DNA of 64,000 bases, taken from Atopobium sp. oral taxon 416. Its GTDB lineage: Bacteria; Actinomycetota; Coriobacteriia; Coriobacteriales; Atopobiaceae. Where the stretch lies: the NCBI RefSeq assembly GCF_018128285.1, contig NZ_CP072380.1, positions 930,001-994,000 of the forward strand, read 5' to 3'. Every line of letters starts with the position of its first letter. Within the stretch, counting starts at the first letter, position 1. Shown one piece after another: positions 1-8,800 of the stretch. The notes beneath the pieces were generated by a model that worked only from the letters and a program-made list of their open reading frames with translations, was not told the origin of the DNA and did no database searches. Both the position numbers and the translations under genes were made by a program.

Positions 1-1
1 T

Positions 2-112
2 GATGCGCTGAAGGCAAATGATAAGGTGATGTACGTGAGCGAAGTGGGCAGCGTTGCCGAGCATACGGCAGGTAAACGCATCCATGTCCACAGCAGTGAG
101 ACAACGGCATAA
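2..112 (+). CDS. C-terminal end of an unidentified CDS (truncated by window edge)
   Basis: An open frame entering from the left edge ends at TAA 110-112 and gives about 36 residues (DALKANDKVMYVSEVGSVAE followed by a short hydrophilic tail). It lies 26 bp before xdhC on the same strand, so it is probably in the same operon. From its place it may be another Mo/Se hydroxylase maturation protein, but the fragment is too short to assign to a family. Confidence 0.5.
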   Translation, partial: DALKANDKVMYVSEVGSVAEHTAGKRIHVHSSETTA

Positions 113-138
113 CCCACCTGAGAAAGAAAGTTAGATAT

Positions 139-1173
139 ATGAGTGATTCACACGAGACCCTGCGCGACGAGCAGTTTGTAGGAAAGCTGGCCGCCGAGGT
201 CGAGGCCGGCCATCCGTTTGTTATGTCCTCCATCTTAGCGACGCAGGGCTCAATGCCCCGGCACGCCTCTGCGCGTATGGTGCTGCTCGCAGACGGTTCC
301 TTTATCGGTACGATCGGCGGTGGTCGCATCGAGATGATGGCACAGGAGCGCTCCCAGAAGGTAATGAGCGGAGAAAGGGGTAACTCGATCGAGTGGCTGA
401 CCCACGCAAAGACAAAGATGGCCTGCGGGGGCGACGCATTGGTCTCGGTGCGCCATTCGTTCCCGGCGAAGCAGGAGCTCCATATCCTGAAGGATGAGAT
501 CTTAGGCTGCCTCAAGGAGGGCAAGCCCTTCCTGCTGGAAGAGGACTGGTCTGATCCTGCAGATGTGAAGATCACGACAGTAGAGTTGGATGAGCTGCCC
601 GCAGATGACAAGCGCGCTAGTGCGGATGTCCCAGTCTGGGATGAGACCACCAAGCTCTACAGTGAGCCCATGGGGGCAGACCCGAAGGCCTTTATCTTCG
701 GTGCGGGCCATGTCGGGCATGCGTTGACCCCGGTGCTCGCGAGCGTCGGCTTCAAGGTGATCATAATGGACGATCGCCCCGACCTCTCCAAGTCGGAGGA
801 TTTCCCCCAGGCTGAGAAGGTCCTGGTCGGAGACTTCAAGAAGCTCAACGACTATGTGCACATCACTCCGCGTGACTATGTGGTGGTGCTGACCCACGGC
901 CATAAAGGGGATATCGATGTGCTCGAGCAGGCTCTGAAGAACCACCCCGCATATGTGGGCTGCATCGGGAGCCGTAGCAAAGCCGCGTTTGCGCGTCAGA
1001 CATTGATTGAGCGGGGGTGCGACCCAACCGATGTGCAGAACATCCATCTGCCAATTGGTGAGGATATCTTGGCGGTAACGCCGTCGGAGATTGCAATCTC
1101 GATTGCCGCCCAGATGATTGAGTGCCGTGCAGAGTATCGTCCCGACTGTCCCCATCAGCACATCAAGAACTAG
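139..1173 (+). CDS. xdhC: XdhC/CoxI family protein (molybdenum hydroxylase maturation)
   Basis: A 344-aa cytoplasmic protein of the XdhC/CoxI family. These proteins bind molybdenum cofactor and help insert the sulfurated cofactor into xanthine dehydrogenase-type enzymes. The N-terminal XdhC_CoxI domain shows TQGSMPRHASARMV and GTIGGGRIE (about residues 35-70) and CGGDALVSVR (about 95). The C-terminal Rossmann-like domain starts at FIFGAGHVGHAL (about 186) and carries GCIGSRSKAA and PIGEDILAVTPSEIA. Length is typical for the two-domain form. The start at 139 follows AGAAAG with good spacing. It is followed by a strong terminator and then by Mo-cofactor genes, which fits a role in a molybdenum hydroxylase pathway. 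Assignment is firm at family level; the client enzyme is not in the window. Confidence 0.93.
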   Translation: MSDSHETLRDEQFVGKLAAEVEAGHPFVMSSILATQGSMPRHASARMVLLADGSFIGTIGGGRIEMMAQERSQKVMSGERGNSIEWLTHAKTKMACGGDALVSVRHSFPAKQELHILKDEILGCLKEGKPFLLEEDWSDPADVKITTVELDELPADDKRASADVPVWDETTKLYSEPMGADPKAFIFGAGHVGHALTPVLASVGFKVIIMDDRPDLSKSEDFPQAEKVLVGDFKKLNDYVHITPRDYVVVLTHGHKGDIDVLEQALKNHPAYVGCIGSRSKAAFARQTLIERGCDPTDVQNIHLPIGEDILAVTPSEIAISIAAQMIECRAEYRPDCPHQHIKN

Positions 1174-1200
1174 CCAGAGAACACTAGAGACATGAATACC

Positions 1201-1245
1201 AACGCTTGGGTAGCGGAATCACTCCGTTACCCTGGCGTTTTTGCT
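1201..1245 (+). terminator. Rho-independent terminator after xdhC
   Basis: AACGC-tt-GGGTAGCGGA pairs with TCCGTTACCC-tg-GCGTT around an ATCAC loop and is followed by a T-rich tract. It separates xdhC from the moaA operon. Confidence 0.85.
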
Positions 1246-1409
1246 TTCAGTTAGCCCAGTATCAGAGATTGCTCCAGTGTGGTGGATCTGACCGTTTAGT
1301 GCGTGTTTATTGTTCCAGTGACCGGTCCTGCTCTGGTGCGATAGAGTCAATGGAGTATAACGAAAAGGATGATAGTATACCTTACAAAAAGTAAGAAAGA
1401 GTTTGCCTG
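1246..1409 (+). promoter_or_regulatory. Leader region of the moaA operon with a 12-bp near-direct repeat
   Basis: This gap must hold the moaA promoter. Two near-identical copies, ATTGCTCCAGTG (1268-1279) and ATTGTTCCAGTG (1309-1320), lie 41 bp apart and may be operator half-sites. A short CTTAC-aaaaa-GTAAG inverted repeat precedes the ribosome-binding region. I could not fit the Moco riboswitch consensus, so none is called. Confidence 0.3.
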
Positions 1410-2357
1410 ATGCATGACACTGAAGGAAGACACATTGAATATCTGCGTCTTTCAATCACAGATCGGTGCAACTGTCGCTGTCAGTACTGTATGCCGGCAG
1501 AGGGGGTACCCAAGCTCAGGCATCAGGATATCTGCTCATTTGAGGAGTTGGCACACATCACCCAGGTGATGACAGAAATGGGTGTGCATAAAGTGAGGAT
1601 CACCGGGGGAGACCCGCTGGTGCGGCGTGGGGTCGTCGACTTTGTCGCAATGCTCCACGCAATCCCCGGGATCGACGAGCTCACGATGACTACCAATGGC
1701 CTGGGGCTTCCCCGCCTTGCAAAGCCCTTGAAGGAAGCGGGGTTGGATCGGCTCAATATCTCGCTGGATACGCTCAATCCTGAGCTCTATCACCGGATCA
1801 CTCGGACTGGGACGCTCGATCAGGCATTGGCTGGTATTCAGGCTGCCCGTGAGGCAGGTTTTACCCATACCAAGTTCAATGCGGTGCTGATGGGCGGCAT
1901 CAATGATACTGAGGTGCCTGAGCTGGTGAAACTCACGAAAGATGGATCCTACGAGATGCGCTTTATTGAGTTGATGCCAATGGGGCCTTGCGCCGTCTGG
2001 CCCCGGGAGCGGTTTATCCCAGCTGATACGGTGCTGAGGTTGGTACCGGACCTGAAACCTATAGACCACGAAGGTGTGGCAGAGCTCTACCAGGTGCCGG
2101 GCTGGAAAGGCAAGGTAGGCCTGATACGGCCGCTGAGCAACAGGTTCTGTGCCGGGTGTACCCGGGTGCGGGTGACTGCAGACGGAAAGCTGAAACCCTG
2201 TCTGCATACCGCCAATGAGATCAATCTGAGGGGACTCAACGACGATGAACTGCGTGCCACAATTCAACGAGGGATTGCACTGAAACCCCTCCACCACGAA
2301 TTGCTTGAGCACCATCGCTCAGATGCACTGCGCGACATGAACGAAATTGGAGGATAG
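1410..2357 (+). CDS. moaA: GTP 3',8-cyclase MoaA
   Basis: Radical-SAM enzyme of the first step of molybdopterin synthesis, working with MoaC to turn GTP into cyclic pyranopterin monophosphate. The N-terminal radical-SAM motif CNCRCQYC begins at about residue 21. The second [4Fe-4S] site is visible as FCAGCTRVRV with a further CL near residue 270. The protein ends in the conserved GG needed by MoaA. At 315 aa it is slightly shorter than usual (about 330). It is the first gene of a tight operon: the next start lies 3 bp after its stop and uses a GGAGG inside its last codons. Start ATG 1410 has an upstream AGAAAGAG. Confidence 0.96.
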   Translation: MHDTEGRHIEYLRLSITDRCNCRCQYCMPAEGVPKLRHQDICSFEELAHITQVMTEMGVHKVRITGGDPLVRRGVVDFVAMLHAIPGIDELTMTTNGLGLPRLAKPLKEAGLDRLNISLDTLNPELYHRITRTGTLDQALAGIQAAREAGFTHTKFNAVLMGGINDTEVPELVKLTKDGSYEMRFIELMPMGPCAVWPRERFIPADTVLRLVPDLKPIDHEGVAELYQVPGWKGKVGLIRPLSNRFCAGCTRVRVTADGKLKPCLHTANEINLRGLNDDELRATIQRGIALKPLHHELLEHHRSDALRDMNEIGG

Positions 2358-2360
2358 AGC

Positions 2361-3290
2361 GTGGATTTGACGCACATCAATGAACAGGGGCGTGCCCGGA
2401 TGGTCGACGTGTCAGCAAAGGACAAGACTTACCGTATTGCACGCGCTGCTGGAAAGATCCTGATGAATCCGGAGACTCTGAATCTGGTGCGCACTGGTGG
2501 CGTCAAAAAGGGAGATGTGCTGGCGGTGGCTCAAGTGGCGGGGATCATGGCAGCAAAGAAGTGCTGGGAGCTTATCCCGATGTGCCATCCGATTCAGCTT
2601 ACGGGCTGCGACATCGACTTCCAGTTTGAGCCGGATGGGATCTCTTTTGTCGCGGCCACCAAGTGTACTGGGGAGACCGGTGTCGAGATGGAAGCGTTGA
2701 CCGCTGCGAGCGTCGCAGGCCTCACGATCTATGACATGTGCAAGGCCCTGCAGCGTGACATGGTGATTGAGCAGGTATGCCTACTTGAGAAGGACGGTGG
2801 TAAGTCGGGTCACTTCGTTCGGAAAGACGAGAAAAACGACGATATCGCTTCACAGGGCACGGTCGTAGCAACCTGCATCTCGGAGAAGAGAGGGACCCGC
2901 AAACACCTGGTGGATGCGATTGAGCTCAAAGTCGGCAAAGGTATCGTGAACGATGCCCACGCCGGCAACTGGCATCGCCAGGTGAGCCTGTTGGGCAATG
3001 AGTCGGTGGATAAAATGCGTGCCAAAGGTTTGGACTTACATCCCGGTGACTTTGCGGAGAACATCCTGACTGAGGGTATCGATCTCCCGAAGATCCCGAC
3101 AGGCTCAATTATTGATGTCGGTCCGGTTCGGATGGTCGTGACGCAGATCGGAAAGACCTGCCACAGCGACTGCGAGATTAAGCGGTTGACAGGCATGTGC
3201 GTGATGCCGACCGACGGTATCTTTTGCGTCGTGACGCAGTCAGGTACCGTGAAGGCAGGAGACACAATTTACGTCCACCACACGCATTAA
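2361..3290 (+). CDS. moaC: MoaC-MOSC fusion protein (cyclic pyranopterin monophosphate synthase plus MOSC domain)
   Basis: A 309-aa two-domain protein starting at GTG 2361, with GGAGG 9 bp upstream inside moaA. Residues 1-155 are Moa[18 protein letters not shown] and the [20 protein letters not shown] block carry the active-site residues for the second half of cPMP synthesis. Residues about 165-305 are a MOSC domain ([38 protein letters not shown]), a fold known from Mo-cofactor sulfurases and usually involved in sulfur/persulfide transfer. The CHSDC cysteine is the expected reactive residue. MoaC-MOSC fusions are known in anaerobes. The fusion may couple cofactor synthesis to terminal sulfuration or selenation, which is inference. 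Confidence 0.93.
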   Translation: MDLTHINEQGRARMVDVSAKDKTYRIARAAGKILMNPETLNLVRTGGVKKGDVLAVAQVAGIMAAKKCWELIPMCHPIQLTGCDIDFQFEPDGISFVAATKCTGETGVEMEALTAASVAGLTIYDMCKALQRDMVIEQVCLLEKDGGKSGHFVRKDEKNDDIASQGTVVATCISEKRGTRKHLVDAIELKVGKGIVNDAHAGNWHRQVSLLGNESVDKMRAKGLDLHPGDFAENILTEGIDLPKIPTGSIIDVGPVRMVVTQIGKTCHSDCEIKRLTGMCVMPTDGIFCVVTQSGTVKAGDTIYVHHTH

Positions 3291-3317
3291 GCGCATTGAA
3301 TAGTGGAGAGGCAATGT

Positions 3318-4394
3318 ATGAAACTCATTCGCACTGAAGACGCGGTAGGGCAAGTCCTCTGCCAGGATATGACCCAGATCGTGATGGGTGGTACCGACAA
3401 GGATGGCAAACCCCAGAAGTCCTTTAAGGGTCCACGCTTCCGTAAGGGGCATGTAGTGCAACCGGAGGACATCCCGGTACTGCTAAGCATGGGCAAAGAG
3501 CATCTCTATGTATGGGAGATACAGGAAGGGATGCTCCACGAAGATGATGCCGCAAGGCGCATGGCGGCGCTGTGTCTCGGCAGCAACACCTGCGCTTCAG
3601 GGGAACCGAAAGAAGGCAAGATCGGGATCAATGCGGCCTGTGACGGCGTATTCCTCGTCGATACGAAGCGCCTGAATGCGGTCAACAGTGTCGACCAGGT
3701 GATGATTGCTACCTGTCACGGTGACTTCCCGGTCAACAAGGGCGACTCACTGGCGGGGACCCGCGTGATCCCGTTGGTGATCGACGAAAAACTTGTCGAG
3801 CGGGCAGAGCAGGCCGCAGATGTGGCACACCAAGGTGCGCTCATGCGCGTAGCACCGTACAAGGTAAAGACTGCCGCAATGATCGCGACCGGCTCTGAGA
3901 TTAAGAAAGGCCTGATCGAGGACAAATTCACTCCGGTGGTGGAGCGAAAGCTTGCAGAGTATGGAGTCAAGACCGTGAGCGTCGTGAAACCCGGAGACAA
4001 TATGGATGACCTCGTGCGGGTAATCGCGGATGCTCGTCACCTCAAGGTTGATATGATCGTCTGCACCGGCGGTATGAGTGTGGATCCGGATGACAATACA
4101 CCGGGTGCTATCAAGCACGCTGGGGCTCGCATCGTGACGTATGGCGCACCGGTGTTGCCCGGAGCGATGCTCTGCCTTGGGTACTTCGATACACAAGACG
4201 GCGGTGACCCCACCCCAATCATCGGCTTGCCGGGCTGTGTCATGTACAACAAGGCAACGGTCTTCGACCTTGTCTTGCCGCGCCTTGCGGCACGCGTTCC
4301 CCTCATGAAGCAGGACTTCGTGACAATAGGTGAAGGTGGCCTGTGCCTCCACTGCGAGCCCTGCACCTATCCGGTGTGCCCCTTTGGCAAATAA
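3318..4394 (+). CDS. MoeA-like molybdopterin-binding protein of the Mo/Se hydroxylase cluster type
   Basis: A 358-aa protein with a MoCF_biosynth (MoaB/Mog-like) fold in its C-terminal half: IATGSEIKKG, VCTGGMSVDPDD and PIIGLPGCVMYNKAT are the molybdopterin-binding signatures. The N-terminus resembles the short MoeA-like proteins found beside molybdenum hydroxylase genes rather than full MoeA. The C-terminus is cysteine-rich (CLHCEPCTYPVCPFGK) and could bind metal or a chalcogen. An in-frame GTG exists at 3303, but GGAGAGG at 3305-3311 places the start at ATG 3318. The reaction is probably Mo insertion or cofactor editing; this is inferred from family and context. Confidence 0.85.
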   Translation: MKLIRTEDAVGQVLCQDMTQIVMGGTDKDGKPQKSFKGPRFRKGHVVQPEDIPVLLSMGKEHLYVWEIQEGMLHEDDAARRMAALCLGSNTCASGEPKEGKIGINAACDGVFLVDTKRLNAVNSVDQVMIATCHGDFPVNKGDSLAGTRVIPLVIDEKLVERAEQAADVAHQGALMRVAPYKVKTAAMIATGSEIKKGLIEDKFTPVVERKLAEYGVKTVSVVKPGDNMDDLVRVIADARHLKVDMIVCTGGMSVDPDDNTPGAIKHAGARIVTYGAPVLPGAMLCLGYFDTQDGGDPTPIIGLPGCVMYNKATVFDLVLPRLAARVPLMKQDFVTIGEGGLCLHCEPCTYPVCPFGK

Positions 4395-4406
4395 GGTGAT
4401 AGCTCT

Positions 4407-4931
4407 ATGGGCGATGCAGATAACAAAAAAGCGGCTTCTAGCGCTCGGGTGATCACGGTGAGTGACCGCTCTTCACAAGGGGCACGCGAAGACGCTTCCG
4501 GTCCCGCGTTAGTGAAGTTGCTGCAGGATGAGGGCTATGCGGTTGAGTCTGAGGTCGTGCTCGTACCCGACAAGCAGGATCAAATTAGAGCAGTGCTCGA
4601 GCAGGCGGTACAGGATAAAGTAGCGCTGGTTTTGACGACCGGTGGCACTGGCTTTGCACCGCGCGATGTGACGCCGGAGGCGACCTTGCAGGTCATTCAA
4701 CGTCGTTGTCCAGGTATTCCGGAAGCGATGCGTGCAGCTTCGCTCGCGATCACCCCACATGGGTGCCTCTCCCGTGAGGAGGCGGGCATCGCCGACCGGA
4801 CCCTCATTATCAATCTCCCCGGGAGTCCAAAGGCCGCCCGAGAGAATCTACAGGCGGTGCTGCCGGCGCTGCCGCATGGGCTTGCACTGATCAATGCCAC
4901 CGGACCCACGGACTGCGCTCCTCAGCACTAA
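4407..4931 (+). CDS. mog: MogA/MoaB family molybdopterin adenylyltransferase
   Basis: 174 aa. It activates molybdopterin by adenylation before metal insertion. MoCF_biosynth motifs are clear: VITVSDRSSQGAREDASGP (N-terminus), LVLTTGGTGFAPRDVTPEAT (about 75-95), and NLPGSPKAARENL near the C-terminus. It follows the MoeA-like gene by 12 bp and closes the plus-strand Mo-cofactor operon. It faces yqeC convergently with 17 bp between stops and no obvious terminator hairpin. Confidence 0.92.
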   Translation: MGDADNKKAASSARVITVSDRSSQGAREDASGPALVKLLQDEGYAVESEVVLVPDKQDQIRAVLEQAVQDKVALVLTTGGTGFAPRDVTPEATLQVIQRRCPGIPEAMRAASLAITPHGCLSREEAGIADRTLIINLPGSPKAARENLQAVLPALPHGLALINATGPTDCAPQH

Positions 4932-4948
4932 CAACTGAATAGGTTGCT

Positions 4949-5701
4949 TCAATCGGCGCGGGTGCAGGTCTTAGCCCGCGCTGATCCGTAATAGATGGGC
5001 ATATCGGGAAGCGTAGCGTGTAGAGTCTCGGCAAAGAGCTGCACCGCTTCGATGTAGAGGTCTGACACGTCGCACTGGTTCACGAAGACCACGTCGAAGG
5101 TGAGATGTTCCTTCTGATGCTCTTGGCCCATCTCCTGGGCGATGAGCTCGGGGGTTGCCTTTGCGTGGGAGCTTAATTTCATGCGGCGGCAAAAGAGCTC
5201 CGGGCGGTGGACTACTTCAATCACCGGTTCATTGAAGCCGGAAGCCCCGATGACTGCGATCGTGAAGCAGGGGAGGTCCGGATAGGCGGGCTCCCAGGAG
5301 GCATGTGCCTTGAGGGGACGTTCGTGGGATCCATCCGCTTCGATCAGAATAAAATCTGCCAGCGTGGCGAGTTTCTCGACGCCCCAGGAGGGCGCTTCAA
5401 TCTTTTTGAGGCCCCTGACTTCGCAGTACTCTCCGATATAGGCGAGTCTATCTTCTTTGAGCTCCTCAACCGCTTTGTCTGTGTCATCCTCCGTGATCAG
5501 AGGAAGTACCTTAGGCGGCCACACCTTGGTTGTTGTGGTCAGTGCCACGGTTTTTGCAGGAAATGCGCGGTGGAGCTCTTCTCCCAATTCCTCCATCAGC
5601 GTCGTCTTGCCACCGCCCCCGATGAAGGCAAGATAACCTCCGCCGGAGGCACAAGAGGTGAGTAATGGGGCAAAGGGCGAGTCTTTTAATGAATAGGTCA
5701 T
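4949..5701 (-). CDS. yqeC: YqeC-type accessory protein for selenium-dependent molybdenum hydroxylases
   Basis: 250 aa. It matches the family of putative selenium-dependent hydroxylase accessory proteins YqeC. Visible motifs are a P-loop-like FIGGGGKTTLM (about 27-37), LTTTTKVWPP (about 54-63), ILIEADGSHERPLKAH (about 116-131) and VVHRPELF. The biochemical role is not established; genomic association places it in maturation of selenium-containing Mo hydroxylases. Together with XdhC, the MoeA-like protein and the EF2568-type desulfurase it is the best evidence that the locus serves a selenium-dependent molybdenum hydroxylase. Confidence 0.82.
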   Translation of the reverse strand: MTYSLKDSPFAPLLTSCASGGGYLAFIGGGGKTTLMEELGEELHRAFPAKTVALTTTTKVWPPKVLPLITEDDTDKAVEELKEDRLAYIGEYCEVRGLKKIEAPSWGVEKLATLADFILIEADGSHERPLKAHASWEPAYPDLPCFTIAVIGASGFNEPVIEVVHRPELFCRRMKLSSHAKATPELIAQEMGQEHQKEHLTFDVVFVNQCDVSDLYIEAVQLFAETLHATLPDMPIYYGSARAKTCTRAD

Positions 5702-5863
5702 ACTTCTAAATTCCGTATTGGTCTAAGGGGTTTGTTTCACTATAGCGATTTTTGGTATGCGTACCCCCAAACCACCGTGGAGTATGCTTAAATCTTGAGG
5801 TGCTGCTAACAATAAATAAGTAAGTATCGTTCAGATGCTGCATATGCCATACTGGGAGGATGC
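5702..5863. promoter_or_regulatory. Divergent intergenic region between yqeC and xpt
   Basis: 162 bp that must contain promoters for both genes. A small dyad GGTA-TGCG-TACC lies around 5754-5765. The conserved cores of the purine riboswitch, which often precedes xpt in Firmicutes, were looked for and not seen. The xpt ribosome-binding site is GGGAGG just before ATG 5864. Confidence 0.35.
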
Positions 5864-6445
5864 ATGAAAGAGCTGGAAGAGCGTATTCTGCGCGATGGGG
5901 ACGTAAAGCCGGGAGATGTTCTTAAGGTTGATTCCTTCTTGAACCATCAGATGGACACCAAGCTCTTTGCGGATATGGCCAAGCAGTGGCACAAAGATTT
6001 TGCCGATGCTCCGATCAACAAGATCCTCACGATTGAAGCCTCCGGTATCGGTATCGCCGCAATGGTAGCCAACGAGTTCGGGGTTCCGGCAGTGTTCGCC
6101 AAGAAGTCAAAAAGTATCAACCTGGATGGGGCGGTCTACACCTCAAAGGTGAAGTCCTATACCCACAAACGGGTCTATGACATTATCGTTGCGCAACGCT
6201 TCTTAGGTCTGGATGACCATGTGCTGATCGTTGACGACTTCCTTGCGAATGGCTGTGCAATGGACGGCCTTCTGCAGATCTGCACGCAGGCCGGTGCTAC
6301 CGTTGAAGGCATTGGTATCGCAATCGAAAAGGGCTTCCAGCCGGGAGGTAAACGCCTGCGCTCTGAGGGCTATAGGCTGGATTCACTCGCAATCGTCGAA
6401 TCTATGGACTCAGAGACGAACAACGTGACGTTCCGCGAACAATGA
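5864..6445 (+). CDS. xpt: Xanthine phosphoribosyltransferase
   Basis: 193 aa, the usual length. It converts xanthine and PRPP to XMP in purine salvage. Family landmarks are the N-terminal [20 protein letters not shown], the [10 protein letters not shown] substrate loop (about 53-62), [20 protein letters not shown], and the PRPP-binding segment [17 protein letters not shown] (about 123-139). Its stop overlaps the start of the next small gene (ATGA), so the two are translationally coupled. Location beside Mo/Se hydroxylase genes fits coupling of xanthine salvage with xanthine oxidation. Confidence 0.95.
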   Translation: MKELEERILRDGDVKPGDVLKVDSFLNHQMDTKLFADMAKQWHKDFADAPINKILTIEASGIGIAAMVANEFGVPAVFAKKSKSINLDGAVYTSKVKSYTHKRVYDIIVAQRFLGLDDHVLIVDDFLANGCAMDGLLQICTQAGATVEGIGIAIEKGFQPGGKRLRSEGYRLDSLAIVESMDSETNNVTFREQ

Positions 6446-6720
6446 GGAAAAAGCTCGACCGCGTGCATAACTTATCCGAAGCAGGTTCCCGCAAGAACCG
6501 GAGATCTTCCGGCTACGGGATGGCCGGACAGCAGCGTGGGGAAGACATCCTGGAATACCGGACCTGTGCTCGTAAACGCCGCTTTGCGACGAAGTTTGAA
6601 GCGAAGAAAGCCGCAGCCCGCGCTTCCGCAAAGAAAGACGCGCCCAAAATCACCTACTATCACTGCCCCTATTGTGATGGGTGGCATCTGACACATAAAC
6701 ACACTACCAAACGTCGGTAG
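6442..6720 (+). CDS. Small basic zinc-ribbon-like protein, coupled to xpt
   Basis: 92 aa, strongly basic, starting inside the xpt stop (ATGA overlap of 4 nt). The middle is rich in K/R/A ([20 protein letters not shown]), and the C-terminus shows [15 protein letters not shown], a CxxC...H...H arrangement typical of a small zinc-binding module. I do not recognise a named family; it could bind nucleic acid. The overlap and good frame make it a real gene. Function unknown. Confidence 0.7.
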   Translation: MRKKLDRVHNLSEAGSRKNRRSSGYGMAGQQRGEDILEYRTCARKRRFATKFEAKKAAARASAKKDAPKITYYHCPYCDGWHLTHKHTTKRR

Positions 6721-6837
6721 CGATACATCGCTTCATTGAACGTCCGCTTATATCGGTGAGTGGGGGTAGCTAAGAGGTATGTGTGAGCCGCTCTTTCGAG
6801 ACTGGTATCCTGAAGATGACCAGTAAGAACGATGTGA

Positions 6838-7995
6838 TTGGAACCATACTCATTGATCTATCTTGACAATGCGGCGACGACCATGCAGAAGCCTCAGGTC
6901 GTTGTGGATGCTGTGACGAAGGCCCTAACCACGATGGGGAACGCTTCTCGAGGTTCCCACGCTGAATCGCTGAAAGCCACCCGCGTTGACTTCGTCTGTC
7001 GCGCCCAGTTGGCGCAGCTCTTTAACTGCAAACCTGACCACGTCTGCTTTGCGCCGAATTCCACCGGTGCACTCAATATCGCCCTGATGGGGCTGATCAA
7101 CCCGGGTGACCATGTGATCTCTACGGTGACCGAGCACAATTCAGTGCTCCGCCCGCTCTACCGGCTGCGAGCTGAACACAATGTCGAGGTCAGCTTTGTG
7201 GGGACCGACGAGGTGGGGAGGCTCAAGACTGAGGAGTTTGAGTCTTTCCTCAAGTCCAACACCAAGCTCATCGTGGTCAACCATGCCTCCAATGTGACCG
7301 GGAACATGGCGGATATCGCCGCGATCGGGAAGTTTGCCCACAAGCATGGGCTGCTCTTTGTAGTCGATGCTTCGCAGACGGCGGGTGTTATTCCGATCGA
7401 TATGGAAAAGGACAATATCGACGTCCTATGCTTCACCGGGCACAAATCGCTGATGGGCCCACAGGGGATCGGTGGACTGTGCATCAGAGAGGGTGTTGAT
7501 ATTAGGCCGTGGGCTGTGGGCGGCACCGGGGTGCAGTCCTATTTGAAGACACAACCCTCTGACTACCCGACTCGTCTGGAAGCTGGAACGCTGAATTCCC
7601 ATGGAATCGCAGGCCTCTCGGCAGCATTGAATTACCTGAAGGACACCGGTCTTGACACGATCGAACATCACGAGGATGAGCTGATGAAGAACTTCTACGA
7701 GCAGGTGAAGGATATCCCCAGCGTCAGAGTCTATGGGGACATCACGGTGGAAGAGAATGTGGAGCGCGCTGCGATCGTCTCGCTTAATGTGGGCGACTAC
7801 GATTCCGGTGCGGTCTCTGACCACCTTGCCGAAGATTACGGTATCGCCACCCGCCCCGGCGCACACTGCGCACCGCTCATGCACAAAGCCCTGGGTACAG
7901 TGGAGCAGGGTGTTGTGCGCTTCAGCTTCGGTTGGTTCAACACACAGGAAGAGGTCGACACTGCCGCAAAGGCCATCATGGAGATTGCCCGGTGA
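6838..7995 (+). CDS. Cysteine desulfurase-like class V aminotransferase (EF2568 type)
   Basis: 385 aa from TTG 6838, or 380 aa from TTG 6853. The family normally begins just before IYLDNAATT, so 6853 is equally plausible; an in-frame stop at 6835 excludes longer forms. PLP fold-type I motifs: TVTEHNSVLRP, VVDASQTAG, CFTGHKSLMGPQGIGG (PLP lysine), and the catalytic cysteine loop RPGAHCAPLMH. The closest known group by context is the EF2568-type desulfurase linked to selenium-dependent Mo hydroxylase clusters, where it could supply sulfide or selenide. It may instead serve general Fe-S or tRNA thiolation, so the role is inference. Confidence 0.85.
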   Translation: MEPYSLIYLDNAATTMQKPQVVVDAVTKALTTMGNASRGSHAESLKATRVDFVCRAQLAQLFNCKPDHVCFAPNSTGALNIALMGLINPGDHVISTVTEHNSVLRPLYRLRAEHNVEVSFVGTDEVGRLKTEEFESFLKSNTKLIVVNHASNVTGNMADIAAIGKFAHKHGLLFVVDASQTAGVIPIDMEKDNIDVLCFTGHKSLMGPQGIGGLCIREGVDIRPWAVGGTGVQSYLKTQPSDYPTRLEAGTLNSHGIAGLSAALNYLKDTGLDTIEHHEDELMKNFYEQVKDIPSVRVYGDITVEENVERAAIVSLNVGDYDSGAVSDHLAEDYGIATRPGAHCAPLMHKALGTVEQGVVRFSFGWFNTQEEVDTAAKAIMEIAR

Positions 7996-8023
7996 TTCAA
8001 ACCTATATACATAGGGATGGAAC

Positions 8024-8065
8024 AAGTCCCACGCAGTCTGTTTGAAGGTTGTGTGGGGCTTCTTG
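8024..8065 (+). terminator. Probable terminator after the cysteine desulfurase gene
   Basis: AAGTCCCACGCA (8024-8035) pairs over 12 positions, with two G-U pairs, with TGTGTGGGGCTT (8050-8061). A weak T-rich tail follows. Confidence 0.6.
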
Positions 8066-8141
8066 TGTAGTGACCAAATTGTGGTGATACTCATCGATAA
8101 AGATGTAAAAGGATACATTACAACAAGATAAGGGAGCGATC

Positions 8142-8800
8142 ATGACAGACGATGAGGAGGCAACTTGGCTGATTAGTTACCTGCTGCACGATTCCGCCTA
8201 CACCTATGCGACCGAAGGGGAAGGCAAGGGGGTTCCATATCCTTCAGGGTCGGGGAAGTCGGCGTCTCCTCTTGCGGGCACTGATGAACGTACGGATGCC
8301 CCAGCCGGTGAGCGATCAGTTCCTGGAGATCCAGGATGACTATTTGGCATGTTGCCTGCAGGAGTGCGGCGTGCAGAAACCTTCCGCGGTACCCCTCAAT
8401 GCAGAAAATCTCGGAGTGTCGCGGGGTGATATCACCACGCTTGAGACTGACGCAATCGTGAATGCCGCCAATGACCAGATGCTCGGGTGCTTCATTCTCA
8501 ATCGTCACTGTATATCGACAATGCGATTCAAACCTATGCAGGCGTGGGGCTCAGGCACAAATGCCACAAGCTGATGGAAGCGCAGGGACATCCTGAGCCG
8601 ACCGGACAGGCGAAGGTCACACCGGGCTACAACCTGCCAGCTTCCCGTGTACTACACGCTGTGGGACCGATCATCGAGACCGGACAGCCGAGTAAAGCGA
8701 AGTGTAAGCAGCTTGCCTCCTGCTATCGCTCCTCCCTCGAACTGGCCTTACAGAATGGAATTGAGAGTATCATCTTCTGCTGTATCTCAACCGGAGACTC
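8142..8800 (+). pseudogene. Broken zinc-type macrodomain protein (ADP-ribose hydrolase family)
   Basis: Three successive frames read as one protein: MTDDEEATWLISYLLHD, then ALMNVRMPQPVSDQFLEIQD with GDITTLETDAIVNAANDQML, then YIDNAIQTYAGVGLRHKCHK through HAVGPIIE and FCCISTG. This is the protein-ADP-ribose hydrolase macrodomain family with the extra N-terminal segment. At least two frameshifts are needed (near 8240 and near 8510). The frame stops at the CTAG that begins an IS5 copy, exactly where the conserved ISTG loop is followed by the rest of the domain. It is therefore both frameshifted and truncated. The lost C-terminal part was not found elsewhere in the window. Confidence 0.85.

Noticed and set aside
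502-1161. 219-codon minus-strand open frame opposite xdhC
   Set aside because: It is antisense to a clear XdhC gene and its residues show no family features; a codon-bias shadow.
1246-1409. Moco riboswitch before moaA
   Set aside because: There are small repeats and stems but no match to the conserved Moco RNA core that I could place.
1536-2315. 259-codon minus-strand frame opposite moaA
   Set aside because: Shadow of moaA; no domain or ribosome-binding site.
5702-5863. Purine riboswitch before xpt
   Set aside because: The conserved core segments and three-way junction pattern are not present in the 162 bp available.
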